From Krumholzibacterium sp965370495 (GTDB lineage Bacteria; Krumholzibacteriota; Krumholzibacteriia; Krumholzibacteriales; Krumholzibacteriaceae): a stretch of DNA of 9,104 nt. The stretch spans positions 1 to 9,104 of the forward strand of contig CBDUUV010000098.1 in the NCBI GenBank assembly GCA_965370495.1, read 5' to 3'. The notes beneath the pieces were generated by a model. The model worked only from the letters and a program-made list of their open reading frames with translations, was not told where the DNA came from and made no database searches. This document shows, piece by piece, positions 6,267-9,104 of this stretch. Positions within the stretch are counted from its first letter, which is position 1; every line of letters begins with the position of its first letter. The translations under genes were made by a program, and so were the position numbers.

Positions 6267-6869
6267 ATGGAAATTACACCAAAAATGGTCAAAGAATTGA
6301 GAGATAAAACCAGTACAGGAATGATGGATTGCAAGAGAGCCCTCAAGGATACCAACGGTGACATGGAGGCTGCGATCAAGGTGCTTCGTGAAAAAGGTCT
6401 TTCATCGGCTTCCAGGCGTGCTCACAAGGCGGCAAAGGAAGGAATGATTTTTTCCTACATCCACAGCAATGATCAACTTGGAGTCATGGTTGAGCTGAAC
6501 TGCGAGACAGATTTTGTTACCCGTACAGAAGAATTTCAAACACTGGGGAAAAATCTTGCAATGCAGGTGGCAGCCGCCAACCCTATGGTTGTCAATCGTG
6601 AAGACGTTTCCGATGTTGAAATAGAGCGTGAAAAAGAAATTTTCAGGAACCAGGCGTTGAAATCTGGCAAACCTGAAAAAGTCATCGATAAAATTATTGA
6701 AGGCAAGATTGAAAAGTTCTACCGTGATGTGGTCCTTCTTGAACAAACATTTATCAAGGATGATCAAGTTATTGTCGGCGACCTTGTCAAAGAGGTGATA
6801 GGAAAGCTCGGTGAGCACATGGTCGTGAAGCGTTTTGCCCGATTCCAGTTGGGTGAGGAAACGTCCTGA
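6267..6869 (+). CDS. tsf: Translation elongation factor Ts, short form
   Basis: EF-Ts is the nucleotide exchange factor that regenerates EF-Tu-GTP during elongation. The 200-residue product begins with the UBA-like domain (about 1-45; VKELRDKTSTGMMDCKRAL at 8-26). It continues with the core carrying VELNCETDFVTRTEEF (75-90), whose TDFV (81-84) contacts EF-Tu. The C-terminal region has KIEKFYRDVVLLEQTFI (147-163) and a helix-strand end. It is well short of the E. coli protein (about 283) and close to the Thermus-type short form, which has a reduced core and works as a dimer. Dimerisation here is an inference. GGAGG (6254-6258) sits 8 nt before the ATG. A possible leader ORF overlaps its TGA as TGATG, and an intrinsic terminator follows 41 nt after the stop. 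Confidence 0.97.
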   Translation: MEITPKMVKELRDKTSTGMMDCKRALKDTNGDMEAAIKVLREKGLSSASRRAHKAAKEGMIFSYIHSNDQLGVMVELNCETDFVTRTEEFQTLGKNLAMQVAAANPMVVNREDVSDVEIEREKEIFRNQALKSGKPEKVIDKIIEGKIEKFYRDVVLLEQTFIKDDQVIVGDLVKEVIGKLGEHMVVKRFARFQLGEETS

Positions 6870-6898
6870 TGAGTGAAGCTGGTTATAAACGACTGTAA
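6869..6898 (+). CDS. Possible 9-residue leader peptide upstream of the pyrH attenuator
   Basis: An ATG (6869-6871) overlaps the tsf stop as TGATG and opens a 9-codon ORF encoding MSEAGYKRL that ends at TAA (6896-6898). GAGGA (6855-6859), inside the end of tsf, lies 9 nt upstream at good ribosome-binding distance. The TAA in turn overlaps another ATG (6898-6900) that is followed at once by TAG (6901-6903), a start-stop element. The ORF ends 12 nt before the terminator stem at 6911. An ORF this short can occur by chance; translation and function are unproven. Confidence 0.3.
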   Translation: MSEAGYKRL

Positions 6899-6910
6899 TG
6901 TAGATTATTC

Positions 6911-6943
6911 AGCGCGGGAACACAATAATTCCTGCGCTTTTTT
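6911..6943 (+). terminator. Strong intrinsic terminator / attenuator between tsf and pyrH
   Basis: AGCGCGGGAA (6911-6920) pairs with TTCCTGCGCT (6929-6938) over 10 bp, with a single G-U pair and an 8-nt loop CACAATAA. The T-run 6938-6943 follows directly. This is a textbook Rho-independent terminator. It ends only 4 nt before the pyrH Shine-Dalgarno AAGGAG (6948-6953), so there is no space for a promoter between them. pyrH must therefore be read by polymerase that passes this hairpin, coming from the upstream operon or from an unrecognised promoter in 6870-6910 or inside tsf. Confidence 0.88.
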
Positions 6944-6959
6944 ACGGAAGGAGCATTGG

Positions 6960-7673
6960 ATGGAAAGGCGCCCGGTTGTCAAAAGGCTGCTTCTGAAGAT
7001 CAGCGGAGAAGTATTCGGTGGCGCGGAACAAAGTATCGATTTCAAGATGATCGGGTCGTTTGCTTCAGAGCTGAAAGATGCTCTTGCGGCAGGATCTGAA
7101 ATTGCTGTTGTCGTAGGGGGTGGAAATATTCTACGGGGGGCGATGGTCAGCGGCAAGGCCGTACACAGGATCTCAGCTGATTATATGGGGATGCTCGGGA
7201 CCGTCATCAATGCTTTGGCACTTCAGGGAGCGTTAGAGGAGATTGGTGTTGAAGCCAGGGTCATGACCCCGTTTGAAGTTGGGCAGGTCGTAGAAAGATT
7301 CAGCAGGATAGAGGCAGGCATTCATCTCAATAAGGGGCGGCTGCTGATTCTGGCAGGCGGTACGGGAAATCCGTATTTTACAACTGATACCGCCGCTGCT
7401 CTTCGCGCAGCCGAGCTCGAAGTCGATGTTTTGATCAAGGGCACGAAAGTCAAGGGAATATACGATAGTGATCCCGTTAAGAACCCGAATGCGAAGATGT
7501 TGAACGAAATGACTTTTAATGAAGTTCTGCGGGATGATCTCAAAGTGATGGATGGAACAGCTGTAGCTCTGTGCAGGGATAATGATATACCCATCATTGT
7601 GTTCAGTATAAGGGAAAAGGGGAATCTGAAAAAAGTGTTATTGGGAGAAGAAATCGGAACTATTGTCAGATGA
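6960..7673 (+). CDS. pyrH: Uridylate (UMP) kinase
   Basis: PyrH phosphorylates UMP to UDP with ATP, an essential step in pyrimidine nucleotide synthesis. It is a hexameric cytoplasmic enzyme of the amino-acid-kinase fold and is usually activated by GTP and inhibited by UTP. The 237-residue product has family length. It shows LLLKISGEVFGG (10-21), VVVGGGNILRG (50-60), ADYMGMLGTVINALALQ (73-89), LAGGTGNPYFTTDTAAALRA (131-150), LIKGTKVKGIYDSDP (158-172) and VMDGTAVALC (196-205). ATG 6960 is selected by AAGGAG (6948-6953) with 6-nt spacing and by the canonical start of homology. An open frame reaches back to GTG 6873 through the terminator but shows no kinase similarity. Expression is probably attenuated by the hairpin at 6911-6943. 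The frr Shine-Dalgarno begins directly after its TGA. Confidence 0.97.
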   Translation: MERRPVVKRLLLKISGEVFGGAEQSIDFKMIGSFASELKDALAAGSEIAVVVGGGNILRGAMVSGKAVHRISADYMGMLGTVINALALQGALEEIGVEARVMTPFEVGQVVERFSRIEAGIHLNKGRLLILAGGTGNPYFTTDTAAALRAAELEVDVLIKGTKVKGIYDSDPVKNPNAKMLNEMTFNEVLRDDLKVMDGTAVALCRDNDIPIIVFSIREKGNLKKVLLGEEIGTIVR

Positions 7674-7683
7674 GGAGGGAAAA

Positions 7684-8247
7684 ATGGATTCGGTCGACAG
7701 AATTTTCTCTGAAACAGAAGAACATATGAAAAAATCCATTGAGATGGCAGAAACTGAATTGGCATCGATCCGAACGGGCAAAGCGTCACCTGCAATCCTG
7801 GATAGTATAAAGGTGGATTACTACGGGACAATGGTGCCTCTGAAACAGGTCGCCAATATTTCGGTCCCGGACGCGAAACTGATAACAGTCCAACCGTGGG
7901 AAAAACCGATGGTTGGTGAGGTTGTAAAAGCCATTCAGTCTTCCAATCTTGGGCTTAATCCTCTGAGTGACGGTTCTTTTATCCGTGTCCCCCTGCCACC
8001 TCTTACCGAAGAAAGAAGACGCGATCTTGTCAAGACCATCAAGCACCTGATAGAAGAGGGCAAGATCGCAATAAGAAACATTCGGCGCGATGCCAACGAG
8101 AAAGTAAAAAAACTCGAGAAGGACCATGAGATCTCGGAGGATGATTACCACAAGTATCACAAGGAGGTCCAGGAGCTGACCGACAACTCGATAAAGGAGC
8201 TCGACGAAGTGTTCCAGGTCAAGGAGAAAGAGATTATGGAGTTTTAA
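7684..8247 (+). CDS. frr: Ribosome recycling factor
   Basis: RRF works with EF-G to split post-termination ribosomes from mRNA. The 187-residue product is standard length (about 185). It shows the two-domain pattern: helix with ASIRTGKASPAILD (27-40), then the inserted beta domain with VDYYGTMVPLKQVANISVPD (44-63) and ITVQPWEK (67-74). GLNPLSDGSFIRVPLPPLTEERR (90-112) follows, and then the long helices with AIRNIRRDANEKVKKLEK (129-146) and a charged coiled-coil-like end. ATG 7684 has GGAGG (7674-7678) 5 nt upstream; an in-frame TTG at 7663 lies inside pyrH and is rejected. The gap to pyrH is only 10 nt, consistent with the very conserved pyrH-frr pairing. A small GC-rich hairpin begins inside the frr stop codon. 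Confidence 0.98.
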   Translation: MDSVDRIFSETEEHMKKSIEMAETELASIRTGKASPAILDSIKVDYYGTMVPLKQVANISVPDAKLITVQPWEKPMVGEVVKAIQSSNLGLNPLSDGSFIRVPLPPLTEERRRDLVKTIKHLIEEGKIAIRNIRRDANEKVKKLEKDHEISEDDYHKYHKEVQELTDNSIKELDEVFQVKEKEIMEF

Positions 8248-8263
8248 CCCGTTGAGTCGGGTT
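8246..8263 (+). other. Perfect 6-bp hairpin overlapping the frr stop codon
   Basis: AACCCG (8246-8251) pairs perfectly with CGGGTT (8258-8263) around the loop TTGAGT. The 5' arm includes the last two bases of the frr TAA. Only one T follows the 3' arm, so it is not a good intrinsic terminator. It could slow ribosomes or polymerase, protect the mRNA 3' side of frr, or modulate uppS initiation, since the purine-rich GAGGCAGG (8265-8272) lies just behind it. Function is unknown. Confidence 0.4.
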
Positions 8264-8283
8264 TGAGGCAGGCAATAAATATA

Positions 8284-9048
8284 ATGACAGTCGATATTGA
8301 AAAGGAAATCAGGGATCTGAAAAACCTGAAGGGGCTTCCCCGCCATATCGCTATAATAATGGATGGTAATGGCAGGTGGGCCAGTAATAGGAATCTTCCC
8401 AGGATAGCAGGCCACAGGGCAGGCAGAGAATCTGTGCGTGTAACGGTCAGGACCTGCGCAAGTATTGGCATTCCCGTCCTGTCTCTTTACACGTTCTCAT
8501 TGGAAAACTGGCAGAGGCCGAAGCGGGAAGTACGGGCTCTGATGACTTTTCTCAGAAAGGTCCTCGATTCTGAATACCTGGAGCTTGATGAGAACAATAT
8601 ACAGCTGAGGGCTATGGGAAGGCTGGATCTTCTTCCCGAGACAACAAAAAGGACACTTGATGAAACGATCGAAAAACTTTCCCTCAATGAAGGAATGGTC
8701 CTGAACTTGTGTCTCAGTTACGGTGGGCGCGCGGAGATTGCAGACACCGCGAAGAAACTTGCCAAGGCTGCAAGAGATGGTGTTATATCGGTTGATTCGA
8801 TAGATGAGGAGTTATTTGCCGGGAGTCTTTATTCACCTGAATTATCTGATCCGGATCTGCTGATAAGGAGCGGTGGAGAATTCAGAATAAGCAACTTCCT
8901 TTTATGGCAAGTCGCGTATTCTGAAATATTTGTTACTGATGTATTATGGCCTGATTTCAAAGAAGAAAACCTTCTTGGCGCGATCAGGGAATATATGGGA
9001 CGTGAGAGAAGGTTCGGAAAGATAAAAAACCGGCCTGGAAAACAATAA
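8284..9048 (+). CDS. uppS: Undecaprenyl diphosphate synthase (cis-prenyltransferase)
   Basis: UppS adds isopentenyl units in cis to farnesyl diphosphate and makes undecaprenyl diphosphate, the lipid carrier for peptidoglycan and O-antigen; it acts at the cytoplasmic membrane face. The 254-residue product has HIAIIMDGNGRWA (21-33, catalytic Asp27), AGHRAG (42-47), SLYTFSLENWQRP (67-79), NLCLSYGGR (141-149), DPDLLIRSGGEFRISNFLLW (189-208) and AYSEIFVTDVLWPDF (211-225). ATG 8284 gives normal length. Its ribosome-binding site is weak or distant (GAGGCAGG at 8265-8272), and TTG 8263 is a less likely alternative adding 7 residues. The stop overlaps the next ATG as TAATG, so the two genes are probably translationally coupled. 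The usual isoprenoid/lipid synteny of frr-uppS-cdsA is followed. Confidence 0.97.
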   Translation: MTVDIEKEIRDLKNLKGLPRHIAIIMDGNGRWASNRNLPRIAGHRAGRESVRVTVRTCASIGIPVLSLYTFSLENWQRPKREVRALMTFLRKVLDSEYLELDENNIQLRAMGRLDLLPETTKRTLDETIEKLSLNEGMVLNLCLSYGGRAEIADTAKKLAKAARDGVISVDSIDEELFAGSLYSPELSDPDLLIRSGGEFRISNFLLWQVAYSEIFVTDVLWPDFKEENLLGAIREYMGRERRFGKIKNRPGKQ

Positions 9049-9104
9049 TGGAAACTGAAGTTGATAACAATATGGGTGAAGCAGAGGTAAGGAAAAGAAA
9101 AGGA
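9048..9104 (+). CDS. Start of next gene, probably phosphatidate cytidylyltransferase (3'-truncated by window edge)
   Basis: An open frame starts at ATG 9048, overlaps the uppS stop by one base (TAATG) and runs to the window end (19 codons). The visible protein is hydrophilic: METEVDNNMGEAEV followed by the basic RKRKG. A second ATG at 9072 could be the true start. No family motif is in view. The cdsA assignment rests only on the common uppS-cdsA gene order and on the basic segment, which could precede a first membrane helix. Confidence 0.5.
   Translation, partial: METEVDNNMGEAEVRKRKG

Noticed and set aside
6873..6959. In-frame GTG-initiated N-terminal extension of pyrH (29 residues)
   Set aside because: It runs through the terminator, has no kinase similarity and its SD spacing is poor, whereas ATG 6960 has AAGGAG at 6 nt and begins at the canonical UMP kinase start. 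The open frame is probably chance.
7322..7831. 169-codon minus-strand open frame across pyrH/frr
   Set aside because: Same reasons: antisense to conserved genes, no family features.
7786..8415. 209-codon minus-strand open frame across frr/uppS
   Set aside because: It is antisense to two confident conserved genes, has no recognisable domain and no convincing start signal; a shadow of plus-strand coding bias.

Overview
The window is a gene-dense, all-plus-strand stretch of a bacterial chromosome. It holds core housekeeping genes and no sign of mobile elements, CRISPR, tRNA or rRNA. The order rplM-rpsI-rpsB-tsf-pyrH-frr-uppS, preceded by recJ-dtd-maf-yjbQ-mtnA, fits a Gram-negative-type bacterium. 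Having L13/S9 directly before S2/EF-Ts and then pyrH-frr recalls the arrangement in the Bacteroidetes/Chlorobi/Fibrobacteres (FCB) superphylum and related uncultured candidate phyla. Base composition is moderate, with frequent AGG/AGA arginine and ATA isoleucine codons, which argues against enterobacteria. The phylum is an inference from gene order only.

Region 1 (1-4224): the 3' part of recJ (single-strand exonuclease, 5' end outside the window), dtd (D-aminoacyl-tRNA deacylase, ATGA overlap with recJ), maf (nucleotide pyrophosphatase), a YjbQ-family gene and mtnA (methylthioribose-1-phosphate isomerase). Spacing is tight (a 4-nt overlap up to about 31 nt), so they look like one transcription unit devoted to nucleic-acid and metabolite quality control and salvage. 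A possible weak terminator follows mtnA.

Region 2 (4225-6869): a 213-bp intergenic region with a near-consensus sigma70-type promoter (TTGACA-17-TATATT, with an A-rich upstream tract), then rplM, rpsI, rpsB and tsf. These encode ribosomal proteins L13, S9 and S2, and EF-Ts. The rpsI start is TTG and the rpsB start is GTG. The rplM leader can fold over its own Shine-Dalgarno (SD), and the 102-nt rpsI-rpsB gap contains two abutting inverted repeats, so both are candidates for ribosomal-protein feedback control.

Region 3 (6870-9104): pyrH (UMP kinase), frr (ribosome recycling factor), uppS (undecaprenyl-diphosphate synthase) and the first 19 codons of the next gene, probably cdsA. A strong intrinsic terminator lies between tsf and pyrH and ends only 4 nt before the pyrH SD. 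It is preceded by a possible 9-codon leader ORF that overlaps the tsf stop and by an ATG-TAG start-stop. This looks like a transcription attenuator between the translation-factor genes and the nucleotide/envelope genes, and it is the most interesting feature here. I found no exotic new gene system; the novelty lies in the leader and attenuator architecture.
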